From Sphingobacteriaceae bacterium (GTDB taxonomy: Bacteria; Bacteroidota; Bacteroidia; Sphingobacteriales; Sphingobacteriaceae), in contig JAGIAD010000002.1 of NCBI GenBank assembly GCA_017745075.1, forward strand, positions 248,001 to 312,000: a DNA stretch of 64,000 bases. Direction: 5' to 3'. Position 1 is the stretch's first letter. Each line of letters starts with the position of its first letter. Shown here piece after piece: positions 26,210 to 35,897 of this stretch. Below the pieces are notes generated by a model. It was not told the DNA's origin. It was given only the letters and a program-made list of their open reading frames with translations, and made no database searches. Made by a program: the position numbers and the translations under genes.

Positions 26210-27580
26210 CTATTGGTTATCAGTCGCCGCTTCTATTACATTTTGTATAGCAACTGGTACATTTGATAAAAGATCATAACCTGTTGCTGCCTCTACTGCA
26301 TCAACGGTAGTACGATAGGTTTTCCAGTTGGTATTTAATCCATTTGTGTTAGGCATGTTTACCGTAATTACCCTTGTAGATGAATTGATCCTGCTTAAAT
26401 CGTTATTACCGTTAGGCAACACCACAATTACTTTCCAGGTATTAGACGGAACATTTATACGGCCATTATCAATAGTGTAGGTGATGCCTCCATTACTTCC
26501 CGTACCACCAGATCCGTAGGAACCGCAGATAACATAAACTTCGTTACCAGCAGTTACCAATGAACGGGTATAGTTTTCGAGGTCGGCCCATGGCCCCTGG
26601 TTGTTATTAGGTGCCTGTGGCATCATGTTGCTCATCAGGAATGTAGAAGAGTTGGCCGCAACTGAAGCTGTCCTGTCAGCAGAAGGGCAATTGTGTCCGC
26701 GATCGAAACCTGAACCAGAATAACTGCTGTTCGAGACCTGATACCAGCCTGCAGGCAAAGTGTTATCAGCTCTAAAGTCGTCCTGACGAGGGGTTGAACC
26801 CAGATCAGAAGCTCCGATATGCCAGCTCACCCAGTTAGGTGTAGCCCTGCTTTTGCTATATGAACTTGAATAATAAGTACGTTCCATTAAATAATTCTCC
26901 GGATAGGAAGTACTGGCAACAGCATTACTCGGATTACCCATTAAAAGATGGCTATTATCGCCCGGAGTGGTTGGAGGGTTTGAGGTGCTATCGCCTGTAG
27001 AAATGCTAAAATCATCAATATTGATACGGTTAGTACCCCCGCTAATTTTACGGATCTGAAAACGTACATTTCCAGAAATAGCGGTGTTAAAAGTAGCAGT
27101 AGATAACGTGGTGGAGCTACTGGTAATGGTGCTGCCGGTTTGTTGCCAGGTTGAACCACCGTTGGTAGAATACCATAGCTGCCAGGTACTATTGGCATCG
27201 CTGCCGTATTTGGCATGGGCGATGCTTACTGCATCGGCTCCGTTAACATCAAAATTCATACTTAATGTACCTGTGTTGCGCATACGTACCGACTGACTGC
27301 CATTTTTAGCATCTGCGGCCAGGTTTCCGATTAAGGCGTCGTCCAGCGTCCAACTTCCGCTACTTAAAGTAACTGAGGCAGCGCTATAACTTCCTTTGCT
27401 GCCCGATTCGAAGGTCTCAGGGAAACCGGCAACTATTGCCTGTGCACTTGCGGTAGCTGCTTTACTATTTAATTTTTGTTCAAATAGATTTGCTTCCGGC
27501 AATATTGGATTTTCTTTTTTACAAGAGGCCAGGCCAAGGCAAAGCACTGCCATTAAGCTTAATTTTTTTAATGCTTTCAT
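26210..27580 (-). CDS. Lipoprotein DNA/RNA non-specific endonuclease (NucA/EndoG type)
   Basis: The 456-residue protein has a lipobox (LGLASC, Cys20), a beta-sandwich-like domain (about 50-195, with SGSWTLDDALIG and INIDDFSIS), a low-complexity linker and a C-terminal nuclease domain. The active-site signature DRGHNCPSADR has His296. Relative to Anabaena NucA (Arg122, His124, Asn155, Glu163, Arg167, from memory) the spacing gives Arg294, His296, Asn327, Glu335 and Arg339, all present. It should degrade DNA and RNA with a metal ion at the cell envelope. The inhibitor gene lies 35 bases upstream in the same unit. Confidence 0.94.
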   Translation of the reverse strand: MKALKKLSLMAVLCLGLASCKKENPILPEANLFEQKLNSKAATASAQAIVAGFPETFESGSKGSYSAASVTLSSGSWTLDDALIGNLAADAKNGSQSVRMRNTGTLSMNFDVNGADAVSIAHAKYGSDANSTWQLWYSTNGGSTWQQTGSTITSSSTTLSTATFNTAISGNVRFQIRKISGGTNRINIDDFSISTGDSTSNPPTTPGDNSHLLMGNPSNAVASTSYPENYLMERTYYSSSYSKSRATPNWVSWHIGASDLGSTPRQDDFRADNTLPAGWYQVSNSSYSGSGFDRGHNCPSADRTASVAANSSTFLMSNMMPQAPNNNQGPWADLENYTRSLVTAGNEVYVICGSYGSGGTGSNGGITYTIDNGRINVPSNTWKVIVVLPNGNNDLSRINSSTRVITVNMPNTNGLNTNWKTYRTTVDAVEAATGYDLLSNVPVAIQNVIEAATDNQ

Positions 27581-27615
27581 TTTTAATTGGTTTGGTTTAT
27601 TTATGGGGATTAATT

Positions 27616-28014
27616 TTAAGTCTCTATGGCAAAAGTTTCGATAGCCAGACAGCTGCCATCAGGCAGATAACCGGTTATAATGATAGGAATCTTGCTACTG
27701 CCCTCTATACGCGTAACCTGTATATTGGATAGGTTTTGCGCAATAAAAGCTCGAAACGCTTCAATTTTGCCGGCATTTTCAACCATTGGTGCGTCATTAG
27801 CATCTACCTTCGATATAATGTGATTAAAAAAGGTAATATGGTCTACTTGTTTTAAATTAATTGGGGCAGACTGATAACGGGATGCTATTTCTTGCTGTAA
27901 TGCAGAAGGGGGGATTTTGCCCCAATCAGCCACTTTGAAAGGGCTTTCTGATTCAGTAAAATACAATACGCCCAATAAGAGTTTGGTAATTGTGGTCAGG
28001 ATGTTGTTATTCAT
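27616..28014 (-). CDS. NuiA-type nuclease A inhibitor
   Basis: The 132-residue protein has no signal peptide. Its N-terminal GVLYFTESESPFKVADW matches the NuiA pattern LLFMSESEYPFEVFLW, and its C-terminus ends GSCLAIETFAIET, close to NuiA ending in VVET. In NuiA, Glu24 and the C-terminal Thr are key contacts with the metal site of NucA (from memory). Here they correspond to Glu21 and Thr132, both kept. It precedes the nuclease gene, so the inhibitor would be made first and could protect the cytosol from unexported enzyme. Confidence 0.88.
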   Translation of the reverse strand: MNNNILTTITKLLLGVLYFTESESPFKVADWGKIPPSALQQEIASRYQSAPINLKQVDHITFFNHIISKVDANDAPMVENAGKIEAFRAFIAQNLSNIQVTRIEGSSKIPIIITGYLPDGSCLAIETFAIET

Positions 28015-28146
28015 GTAAATAGGGATGCAGTTTTACCTGTATTAACAACCCTAAGTTATTTAAAAAATATTTAAGCCATACGCAATCCAGATTAATTTAC
28101 TGTTAATCTTTTTACATAGCTGTCTTTCCTTTTTTACAAACTGGAT

Positions 28147-29949
28147 TTAGGCTTGGTTAAAGTGTGCCAGTAAGGTCTGTACTTGCTTTTTGTTGAGTAC
28201 TGCCAGAAGCTGCTCTTTGGTAGCTTCTTTAATTTTCTTTACAGATTTAAAATGCGTGAGTAATTTATCGGCGGTGGTTTTACCGATACCTTCAATCTGT
28301 TCCAATTCAGTTTTGAGCGTTCCCTGGTCGCGTTTTTTACGGTGGAAGGTAATTCCGAAGCGGTGCGCCTCATCACGCAATTGCTGAATTACTTTTAAGG
28401 TTTCCGATTTTTTATCCAGGTAAAGCGGAAATGAATCTCCAGGATAGAATAACTCTTCGAGGCGTTTGGCAATACCGATTACCGTTACGCGTTTTTCAAT
28501 ACCCAATAGTTTTAAACTCTTCACAGCCGACGATAGCTGACCTTTACCCCCATCAATAATGATAAGCTGCGGCAAACTCTGATTTTCATCCAGCATGCGC
28601 CTGTAGCGCCGAAAAACTGCTTCTTCCATGGTGGCAAAATCATTTGGTCCTTCTACGGTTTTAACGTTAAAGTGCCTGTAGTCTTTTTTTGATGGCTTGG
28701 CATCCTTAAATACCACAATTGCCGAAACCGGGTATTTTCCCTGAAAATTGGAGTTATCGAAGCATTCGATATGCCTGGGCAACTGTGTTAAACGCAGGTC
28801 CTTTTGCATGGTGGTTAATATGCGGTCAGTACGTAAATCGGGATTTAGCTTTTCGTACTGGTTTAATTTTTCTTTTTTGAAGAAAAGCACATTCTTTTGC
28901 GAAAGTTCCAAGAGCTTTTTCTTTTCGCCCAGTTTAGGTACCGTAAAGCGAAGGCTTTCATCCTCAAGCGAAGGCTCAAAAGGAACAATAATCTCTTTCG
29001 AAGTGCTGTTAAATTTACTTCTGAAATCAAGCATGGCAAGTGTCATGATTTCATCGTCGCTTTCATCCAGTTGCTTTTTAACCTCAATGGTTTGGGTCTG
29101 GATAATGGTTCCGTTCATTACTTTCAGGTAGTTCACAAATGCATAACGTTCATCCGATGCAATACTAACAACATCTACATTGGTTATGGCGCTGTTTACA
29201 ACGGTCGATTTGCTTTGGTATTTTTCTAAAACCTCTAACCTGCGCGCATATTGATGCGCCAACTCGAAATTTAAGTCCTCGGCAGCCGATTTTATTGTCG
29301 ATTTTACTTCACGGATTACATTGCCGATCTTTCCGTTCAGTATTTCCTTTATTTCAGCAATGTTTTTATCGTAATCGCTTTCGCTCTGATAGGCCTGGCA
29401 GGGACCTTTGCAATTGCCAATCTGATATTCAAGACAAACTTTAAACTTTCCTTCTGCAATATTTTTATCGTTTAAAGGTAAATTGCAGGTGCGTAAAGGG
29501 TAGATTTCCCTGATCAGGTCTAATATGGTGTGCATCATGCCTATTGAACCATAAGGGCCGAAATAGGTCGAACCATCTTTAATTACTTTCCTTGTCCAGT
29601 AAATGCGGGGGTAATGTTCATTTTTAACAATAATCCACGGATAGGTTTTATCATCCTTTAAATTTATGTTGAATTTAGGCTGGTGCTTTTTAATTAAGCT
29701 GTTTTCGAGCAGCCAGGCATCAATTTCGGTATCAACAATGGTAAAGGTAATTTTTCTGATTTTTGAAACCAATACCCGGGTTTTGCCGTTAAACTGGCTT
29801 TTATCGCTGTTAAAATAAGAGCCGACGCGGTTACGCAGATCTTTTGCTTTTCCAATATACATTAACTTGCCATCTGCATCCCAATACTGGTACACACCTG
29901 GTTTATGTGGAATTGCGGTTAATGCTGTTTTATGGTCGAAACTGCTCAT
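28147..29949 (-). CDS. uvrC: UvrC, excinuclease ABC subunit C
   Basis: A roughly 600-residue protein with all UvrC parts in order: the GIY-YIG nuclease domain (PGVYQYW and LMYIGKAKDLRNRV), the Cys-rich segment (GNCKGPCQ), the UVR helix-hairpin (about 200-235), the RNase-H-like endonuclease domain (IECFDNSNFQGKYPV and IIDGGKGQL), and the C-terminal helix-hairpin-helix (IEGIGKTTADKLL). It cuts both sides of lesions in nucleotide excision repair. The start at 29949 (MSSFDHK) is preferred to the ATG three codons upstream, but both are possible. Confidence 0.96.
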   Translation of the reverse strand: MSSFDHKTALTAIPHKPGVYQYWDADGKLMYIGKAKDLRNRVGSYFNSDKSQFNGKTRVLVSKIRKITFTIVDTEIDAWLLENSLIKKHQPKFNINLKDDKTYPWIIVKNEHYPRIYWTRKVIKDGSTYFGPYGSIGMMHTILDLIREIYPLRTCNLPLNDKNIAEGKFKVCLEYQIGNCKGPCQAYQSESDYDKNIAEIKEILNGKIGNVIREVKSTIKSAAEDLNFELAHQYARRLEVLEKYQSKSTVVNSAITNVDVVSIASDERYAFVNYLKVMNGTIIQTQTIEVKKQLDESDDEIMTLAMLDFRSKFNSTSKEIIVPFEPSLEDESLRFTVPKLGEKKKLLELSQKNVLFFKKEKLNQYEKLNPDLRTDRILTTMQKDLRLTQLPRHIECFDNSNFQGKYPVSAIVVFKDAKPSKKDYRHFNVKTVEGPNDFATMEEAVFRRYRRMLDENQSLPQLIIIDGGKGQLSSAVKSLKLLGIEKRVTVIGIAKRLEELFYPGDSFPLYLDKKSETLKVIQQLRDEAHRFGITFHRKKRDQGTLKTELEQIEGIGKTTADKLLTHFKSVKKIKEATKEQLLAVLNKKQVQTLLAHFNQA

Positions 29950-30017
29950 TATTAACAAAAATAATATTCGGGATGGAAATTTTGATTAAATGTTCCGATT
30001 TGCTGTATTTATAATTT

Positions 30018-30136
30018 GGGCGTGCCCCTAAGCTGCGCAAAGGGTCAGGCTATCCGTTACAATCTTTTGTTGCGTCTCGGCTGCGCTCAACTTTGCAACA
30101 AAAGGATTTTCACTGCTATCCTTCACGCAAACCCCA
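30018..30136. repeat. Dispersed structured repeat after UvrC/PBP genes
   Basis: The element opens with the small hairpin GGGCGTGCCC. Further in, TTTTGTTGC (30065-30073) pairs with GCAACAAAA (30095-30103), and it ends near ATCCTTCACGCAAA. From memory this type (GGGCGTGCCCC, GGTCAGGCTATCCG, AATCTTTT) is scattered in many Bacteroidota intergenic regions. It occupies almost the whole gap between PBP1A and uvrC. Confidence 0.55.
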
Positions 30137-30141
30137 GTGTG

Positions 30142-32361
30142 TTAAAACCCTAGCTTCTCATCAAGTTCACTCGTCCCTTCTTCCTGCTGCTGGTATTGAT
30201 TACAGTCGTATGTAATGGAGACACCAGATTTTGGTGCTTCGAAATCGGCATGACTGATCTTTAAGGCTGGATTGGCGTACACTCTTTTTATAAATCCCGC
30301 AAAAATTGGTAAGGCAGTATTGGCACCCTCACCTTGATTTGTGCTAATGAAATGGAAGGCCCTATCCTCGCAGCCAGTCCAGATACCGGTAACCAATTGT
30401 GGGGTAATGGCCATAAACCAACCATCAGAGTTATTTTGAGTAGTACCTGTTTTTGCCCCGATCGGTGCATTAACTTTATATTTATAACTCAATCTCGATC
30501 CAGTTCCGTTAGTTACTACGCCTTTAAGCATCCTCGTCATTACATAAGCCACTTCTTCGCTCATAATCGGTTTTGGTATTTCCTTTTGAGAGAACAATAC
30601 CACACCATTTTTATCTTCAATTCTCAATAAATATATCGGCTTGGTATAAATTCCTTTATTGGCAAAAGCGCCATAAGCACCAACCATATTATAAACAGAA
30701 GAATCGAAAGTGCCCAAACAAATAGACGGGAATGCCGGAACATTAGGGATACCCATTTTTGTGGCCAGTGTAGATACAGCCACAGGTCCAACCTGTTTCA
30801 TTAAAAAAGCTGTAACGTAGTTTTGCGAGTAGGCCAGCGCTTTTTGTAAGGTAATGCTGCCTGGTAGTGGTTTGCCTGAGTTTCTTGGCGTCCAGGGTTC
30901 TCCGTAACCTTCAATCGTTACCGGAACATTCGGTACGGTGTAACAAGGAGAATAACCATTTTCGATGGCTACGGCATAAGTAAATGGTTTTGCTGTCGAG
31001 CCTACCTGACGGGTTCCCATCTTAACCTGGTCGTACTTGAAATGCTCGTAATTAATCCCACCAACCCATGCCTTTACATGTCCATTGGTTGGGTCCATTG
31101 TCATCATGGCATTACGCAAAAGCATTTTGTAATATCGTACAGAATCGATAGGTTTCATTACGGTATCAATGTTACCTTTCCAGGTAAAAATGGTCATTTC
31201 TGTTTTCGTATTAAAGTCGTTGGTGATCTCCTCATCCGATTTTCCTTCGAGTTTTAACGCTTTATAACGGTCAGATCTTTTAATGCCCTGCTCAATCTGC
31301 AAGGTTTTATCTTTAAAAGGATTTCTACCTTTCCAGCTGGCAATAAATTGTGCCTGCAGTACTTTCATGTATTCTTTTTGTGCTTCTTCGGCATATACCT
31401 GCATATCATAATTCAATGTGGTATAAATTTTTAAACCATCCCGGTCCAGGTCGTAAGGAGTGCCATCAGGTTTGGTGATCGATTGTTCCTGAAAAATGGT
31501 TTTGATATCATTCTTCAATACCGAACGGAAATAAGGTGCAATGCCATCATTAACTGTGGCGGCATTGAAATGCAAGCCTAAAGGTTTATCTTTCTCTTCA
31601 TCGAATTGTTGCTGGGTTAAAAGATCTGATTTAACCATCATGGCCATTACTGTATTTCTACGGTCTCTGGAACGCTCAGGGTGCCTTGTAGGCGAATACA
31701 TGGTAATTCCTTTTTGCATACCTACCAGTGTTGCTGCCTGTGTTATACTCAGTTTATCGGGAGTGGTATTGAAATAAACCCTTGCAGCCGATTTAATACC
31801 ATAAGCCTGATTACCGAAATCGACCGTATTTAAGTACATGGTAATAATTTCTTCCTTGGTGTAATTGCGTTCGAGTTTAACGGCAACAATCCATTCTTTA
31901 AACTTGGTTAATACCAACGAGAAAAAGTTAAGGTTCGATTCACGCGGGAAAAGGTTTTTGGCCAATTGCTGGGTAATGGTACTGGCCCCCTGTTTTTTGC
32001 CGATTAAATTGTAACCAATAATAGAGAAGGTCCGTTTAAAATCAATACCAGAATGTTCTTTAAAGCGGGTATCTTCTGTCGCAATTAATCCGTTGATTAC
32101 ATTTTCGGAAATATCTTTGTAGGTAACATTCGATCTGTTCTGTACAAAATAGGTACCTAACGGCCGACCATCTTCGGCAATAATTTCTGAAGCCTGGTTG
32201 CTTTTTGGGTGTTCGATATCCCTGAAAGAAGGTAAAGCTCCAAAAAGGCCCAAACCGATCATTGAAATGAAAATAGCGAAAAGGGCAATTCCCCCGATCA
32301 ATAATTTCCAGATGAGTAAACTGTATCTTTTTATATCCTGTGCAGAAAGGGATTTATTCAT
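30142..32361 (-). CDS. Penicillin-binding protein 1A-type bifunctional peptidoglycan synthase
   Basis: The 739-residue protein has one N-terminal membrane segment (about 15-35), a GT51 glycosyltransferase domain (ATEDTRFKEHSGID with the catalytic Glu; GASTITQQLAKNLF) and a C-terminal transpeptidase domain with S-x-x-K (GSTAKPFTY), S-x-N (YSQNYV) and K-T-G (GAKTGTTQNN). It polymerises and cross-links peptidoglycan on the periplasmic face of the inner membrane. A well-formed promoter lies about 45 bases upstream. Confidence 0.96.
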   Translation of the reverse strand: MNKSLSAQDIKRYSLLIWKLLIGGIALFAIFISMIGLGLFGALPSFRDIEHPKSNQASEIIAEDGRPLGTYFVQNRSNVTYKDISENVINGLIATEDTRFKEHSGIDFKRTFSIIGYNLIGKKQGASTITQQLAKNLFPRESNLNFFSLVLTKFKEWIVAVKLERNYTKEEIITMYLNTVDFGNQAYGIKSAARVYFNTTPDKLSITQAATLVGMQKGITMYSPTRHPERSRDRRNTVMAMMVKSDLLTQQQFDEEKDKPLGLHFNAATVNDGIAPYFRSVLKNDIKTIFQEQSITKPDGTPYDLDRDGLKIYTTLNYDMQVYAEEAQKEYMKVLQAQFIASWKGRNPFKDKTLQIEQGIKRSDRYKALKLEGKSDEEITNDFNTKTEMTIFTWKGNIDTVMKPIDSVRYYKMLLRNAMMTMDPTNGHVKAWVGGINYEHFKYDQVKMGTRQVGSTAKPFTYAVAIENGYSPCYTVPNVPVTIEGYGEPWTPRNSGKPLPGSITLQKALAYSQNYVTAFLMKQVGPVAVSTLATKMGIPNVPAFPSICLGTFDSSVYNMVGAYGAFANKGIYTKPIYLLRIEDKNGVVLFSQKEIPKPIMSEEVAYVMTRMLKGVVTNGTGSRLSYKYKVNAPIGAKTGTTQNNSDGWFMAITPQLVTGIWTGCEDRAFHFISTNQGEGANTALPIFAGFIKRVYANPALKISHADFEAPKSGVSITYDCNQYQQQEEGTSELDEKLGF

Positions 32362-32405
32362 TGTATGTTGTTATTTTCCAAAACCGTAATAAAGAAGGTT
32401 TGGAT

Positions 32406-32435
32406 GCAAATTTATTAATTTTTTATAGAATCAAA
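32406..32435 (-). promoter_or_regulatory. Bacteroidota-type promoter of the PBP1A gene
   Basis: On the minus strand: -33 element TTTG (32432-32435), 17-base spacer, -7 element TAAATTTGC (32406-32414). Both parts fit the consensus TTTG-N17-23-TAnnTTTG. Confidence 0.65.
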
Positions 32436-32500
32436 TTTAAGCTGTGCAAATTGGCAATTCTACAACTAAAGACATTTAAGCTTTGGTTTTTTCGTTTGGT

Positions 32501-32615
32501 TTTCACCATTTAAGACATATAAGGTTTATCAAAGCTTTCGCCTTAATCTTTCAGCTTTGATCTTTACTTTCATCTTGCTTTCACCATTTAAGGCATATAA
32601 GGCCATCAAAGCTTT
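32501..32615. repeat. Pair of direct repeats between PBP1A and sprE
   Basis: Two near-identical copies start TTTCACCATTTAAGRCATAT at 32501 and 32579, about 78 bases apart, each followed by a TATCAAAGCTTT-like tail. The segment between and after repeats CTTT-rich words such as CTTTGATCTTT and TTTAGTCTTT. It belongs with the iterated-word spacers, although self-complementarity is weak here. Confidence 0.5.
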
Positions 32616-32647
32616 TAGCTTTAGTCTTTATTCTTTAAGCTTTCTGC

Positions 32648-35413
32648 TTATTTATAATTGTCTTTTAAAAACTCCAGGTATTCGTTAATCCGCGATCTGT
32701 CTGTAAGTTTCTGGAAGTTTTCTTTGCTGATAATAAAGCCTTTATAAAGGTTAGCCGGAACTTTCATAATGTTCTTTAACTGGCCTTTAATGCTCGATTC
32801 GTAAATTTTTGCATCTTCAAGATCCACAAAACTCGTAATATAAATCAACTGATCGTTATCTAACTCTACCAATTTATGTTCCAAATCGTTATCGGGGTAA
32901 TTTCCACGGTTAAACTGACCGATACCAAAACGTGATGAACTTAGGGTTAAAGTGGCATCGGCTACATCGATTACATAATAATACTCTTCTGATTTTTCCG
33001 CACTGAAAATACTGGCCGATTTAGTCGGATCAGCTGGCTTACCCTCAACAGGTTTTGCCACAGGGGTAGGTTCAATGGTTTTTGTTACAGGATTTTCGAC
33101 CACCAAAGGTTTTGTTGAAACGGCAGCCGGGCTAGCCTGTGCCACAAAACGAGGCTCGTTTGGATCAAAATCGATCAATGCCACAGGCCTTTGTTTAAAC
33201 TCATCAAGATTAGCTTCGATGTATTTTAAATGATCGCGAACTAAAGGTGTGATAATTTTATCGTTCGGATAAAGGCTGGTGATCAGGTTAAATTCGGTTA
33301 ATAAGGCATCAATTTTTGACGTTCGGCCAACTGCTATGGCTTTTAAATAAGCATACTGCGGGGCCAGATCGTTATTGGGAAAAGCCGAAATATTATCATC
33401 AGCCTGCTTTACCACACCTGGATAATCTTTTTTAGTGTAAGCATCAAAAGCCACATTGTAATTATTGATGGCAATGTTTTCCATCTGTGTCTGTTTGGCA
33501 GAATAGTTCGGATCTAAAATATTTTTTGCAAAATTCGATTCAGGGAATTTGGTAAGTACCAATTGTTTGTACTGATCAGATTTTGCCTCATCTACACCTT
33601 TATAATTGAGGTAAAGACTATAATAAATAGCTATGAGGTGATTGTTTTCAGGATATCTTTTAATCAGTTCAAGGAATATTTTATTTGCCTCTGGATTATC
33701 GTTCAGTTCCTGTTGATAAAAACTGGCGATTTCAAAATAAGCATCTATAATTTTTTGATCAGATGCAGCCAACAGTGCTGGTGTAGTAGGTAAAGCGTCC
33801 AAAAACTGTTTCTCCAATGAAGTTTGTTCAGTAGGAGTCGTGTTGGTTTGTCCAGTTGCAGGTGTAATTTCTGTGGCAACCTTTCCTCCGGCTAAAACCT
33901 GGTTCGTTTCCTGTCCGGATGAACGTACACTCTGGCGCCAGTTATCTTCAAGCGGGCGGTTGCCCCAACGTTTTTTAAAATCGCCAAAACCATTGCTTAT
34001 GGCAGCATTATTATTAAAATAAAAAGTGCTCCCTCCGGTATTTGTTGGTGCATTTAAACTTCTGTTTGGAAAATCCGGATCATTTAAGAACTGGTTGCTG
34101 ATTGATGTGCCTGTATTCGTTACTTCAACTTTTGGAGCTAAATAAGCTTTTACTTTGGCTTCACGCTCAGCAGCAGGAAGTTTCGCGATATACTGGGCAG
34201 TGTCTTCTTTAGCAATAATGGTGTATCTGTCGGTTAGGTATTTGAGGTTATCGGCCTTTTTAACGATATTGTTGTAATCAGGAAAATTTTTAGGTAAAAT
34301 CATTGCCGCACTGTCATAATACAGTTTTGCTTTAATGTAATTGTTAAACTCTTTAAAGTTTAAATCTGCAATCTTTAAATAAGACAAGGCTTTTTGTGTT
34401 TGATTACGCGTGCTTTGTGAAACCGATTTATGGTAATTTTCTTCTGCTTTTACAAAATTCCCTTCTGCCGAGAAAAGCTCACCCACCTGGTAATAGATCT
34501 GATCGATATAATCGAAGTTTTTATCGTCTTTTAACAGCGCGAGTAACTGGTCTTCCTTGTTCAGTTTTACCCCGCTAAGCAATGCTTTTAGTTTAATCCG
34601 GTTTAAATTGGCGTGGAAATACATTTCGAAAGGCGCATTGCTCTTTTCCACTTTGGTGAAATTGATATAAGCATCCTGAATATTTTTTTCTTTTTCCTGT
34701 AGCTGTGCCAATATGAAGCGCCAACGGATGCGTAGCTGTTTTTCTGCAGGCAAGGCAATGGCCGATTCTAAAAATAAGATAGCCTCTTTATTACGTTTCT
34801 GATAAATGCGCATCTGGGCTGCAGTTGCCAAAGGCTCGGCCAGATCTTTTTTTAATTGATCGGAAGCGCGCAACATGGTGTCGAGGATTTTATCGGCAAG
34901 TACCATATTGTTCAACTGCATCTGGCTGCGAGCTTTCCAGTTTAAGGCCATGATGAACGTCTTCAGGTCACTGTTATAGGTTTTTGCCGTATAATCGAAA
35001 TATTCAGTTGCGATAAAATAGTTGCCCTTCAAGTAATTGGCCTTTCCTAAAAGCATGTAGGCATCGTCAATATAATTGCTGAAACTTTTTTCATTAATGA
35101 TGGTTTGTCCTTTGGCAATTACATCATCAAGCTGTTTATTGGCAGTACCTGCCGAGAGCACCAGATTTACTTGTGGCTCAGGATCGAGATAAACAGGCAG
35201 TATTTTTTCATAATTATCTGTATAACTTTGCAGTTGACTCTCGTTGTATTCGGTAAGCAGAACATTAGAGTTATAGATATAGTTATACCTTGCCGTCAGG
35301 TTTTGGAACCTGCGGTCTACTGCAGTATCTTTATTTGCAACACAGCCATAAATAAGGAGGGCACTAAAAAAGATGGCGAAGCGACTTAAATGTTTGCTAG
35401 CGTTGTTTTTCAA
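32648..35413 (-). CDS. sprE: SprE/PorW, TPR lipoprotein of type IX secretion
   Basis: A 921-residue lipoprotein (lipobox ALLIYGC, Cys24) with many TPR helices (about 35-420 and 560-720) and a Pro/Thr-rich linker. The FQNLTARYNYIYNSNVLLTEY segment after the lipid anchor is typical of SprE/PorW, which links the motor complex to the outer-membrane channel in type IX secretion. No ATG is available before the signal sequence in this frame; the first codon is TTG at 35411-35413, so a TTG start is inferred. It is divergent from the ATP synthase operon. Confidence 0.9.
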   Translation of the reverse strand: MKNNASKHLSRFAIFFSALLIYGCVANKDTAVDRRFQNLTARYNYIYNSNVLLTEYNESQLQSYTDNYEKILPVYLDPEPQVNLVLSAGTANKQLDDVIAKGQTIINEKSFSNYIDDAYMLLGKANYLKGNYFIATEYFDYTAKTYNSDLKTFIMALNWKARSQMQLNNMVLADKILDTMLRASDQLKKDLAEPLATAAQMRIYQKRNKEAILFLESAIALPAEKQLRIRWRFILAQLQEKEKNIQDAYINFTKVEKSNAPFEMYFHANLNRIKLKALLSGVKLNKEDQLLALLKDDKNFDYIDQIYYQVGELFSAEGNFVKAEENYHKSVSQSTRNQTQKALSYLKIADLNFKEFNNYIKAKLYYDSAAMILPKNFPDYNNIVKKADNLKYLTDRYTIIAKEDTAQYIAKLPAAEREAKVKAYLAPKVEVTNTGTSISNQFLNDPDFPNRSLNAPTNTGGSTFYFNNNAAISNGFGDFKKRWGNRPLEDNWRQSVRSSGQETNQVLAGGKVATEITPATGQTNTTPTEQTSLEKQFLDALPTTPALLAASDQKIIDAYFEIASFYQQELNDNPEANKIFLELIKRYPENNHLIAIYYSLYLNYKGVDEAKSDQYKQLVLTKFPESNFAKNILDPNYSAKQTQMENIAINNYNVAFDAYTKKDYPGVVKQADDNISAFPNNDLAPQYAYLKAIAVGRTSKIDALLTEFNLITSLYPNDKIITPLVRDHLKYIEANLDEFKQRPVALIDFDPNEPRFVAQASPAAVSTKPLVVENPVTKTIEPTPVAKPVEGKPADPTKSASIFSAEKSEEYYYVIDVADATLTLSSSRFGIGQFNRGNYPDNDLEHKLVELDNDQLIYITSFVDLEDAKIYESSIKGQLKNIMKVPANLYKGFIISKENFQKLTDRSRINEYLEFLKDNYK

Positions 35414-35523
35414 TGATGGTAAATCTCTTAAGTTGATATATAATAAAACAATATATATAGAAAAATATTTTATCCGGCAACAAATTTCAATTATCCAAAG
35501 TTAATTTAATTATTGCATAAAAA

Positions 35524-35748
35524 ATGGAAAATCCAAAAGAAGAAGATACAAAGAAAAAGGTGAACGCTGCTGCCAAATATTCTGCCATTGGTTTCCAGAT
35601 GATCGCTACAATAGGTCTGCTTACTTTTATAGGTTACAAAATTGATGAGCACAGAAACAGCAAAACCAATTTAATTACCGCAGCTTTCGCCCTGGCAGGG
35701 GTGGGGATTGCCCTTTATCAGGCAATCAGGCAGGTTACAAGGGGTTAG
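35524..35748 (+). CDS. AtpZ/AtpI-family ATP synthase accessory protein
   Basis: A 74-residue protein with a charged N-terminus and two membrane segments (about 18-38 and 48-70), including GFQMIATIGLLTFIGYKIDE. It matches the small AtpZ/AtpI-like proteins encoded ahead of atpB, which help assemble the c-ring or carry divalent metal ions. First gene of the operon, divergent from sprE by 110 bases. Confidence 0.88.
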   Translation: MENPKEEDTKKKVNAAAKYSAIGFQMIATIGLLTFIGYKIDEHRNSKTNLITAAFALAGVGIALYQAIRQVTRG

Positions 35749-35766
35749 GTTACAGTTAACATTTTT

Positions 35767-35814
35767 AGTTCTTAGTTAGACAGTTAGTTTAGTTCTTAGT
35801 TAGACAGTTAGTTT
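35767..35814. repeat. Exact 24-bp tandem duplication in the ATP synthase operon
   Basis: The unit AGTTCTTAGTTAGACAGTTA plus GTTT occurs twice in direct succession (35767-35790 and 35791-35814). A complementary CCTAACTAATTGC run follows at about 35825, so the gap has the iterated-word design. It lies between the AtpZ-like gene and the unknown membrane gene. Confidence 0.85.
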
Positions 35815-35897
35815 ATAGACAGTTTCCTAACTAATTGCTATATGCTAGCTTGTTGGGCAATGCTTAAATAACAATTTAGCAATTTAACTATGCAGCA

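Noticed and set aside
26941..27732. Several frames on both strands overlapping the nuclease gene
   Set aside because: They are shadows of the nuclease and inhibitor coding sequence in other frames.
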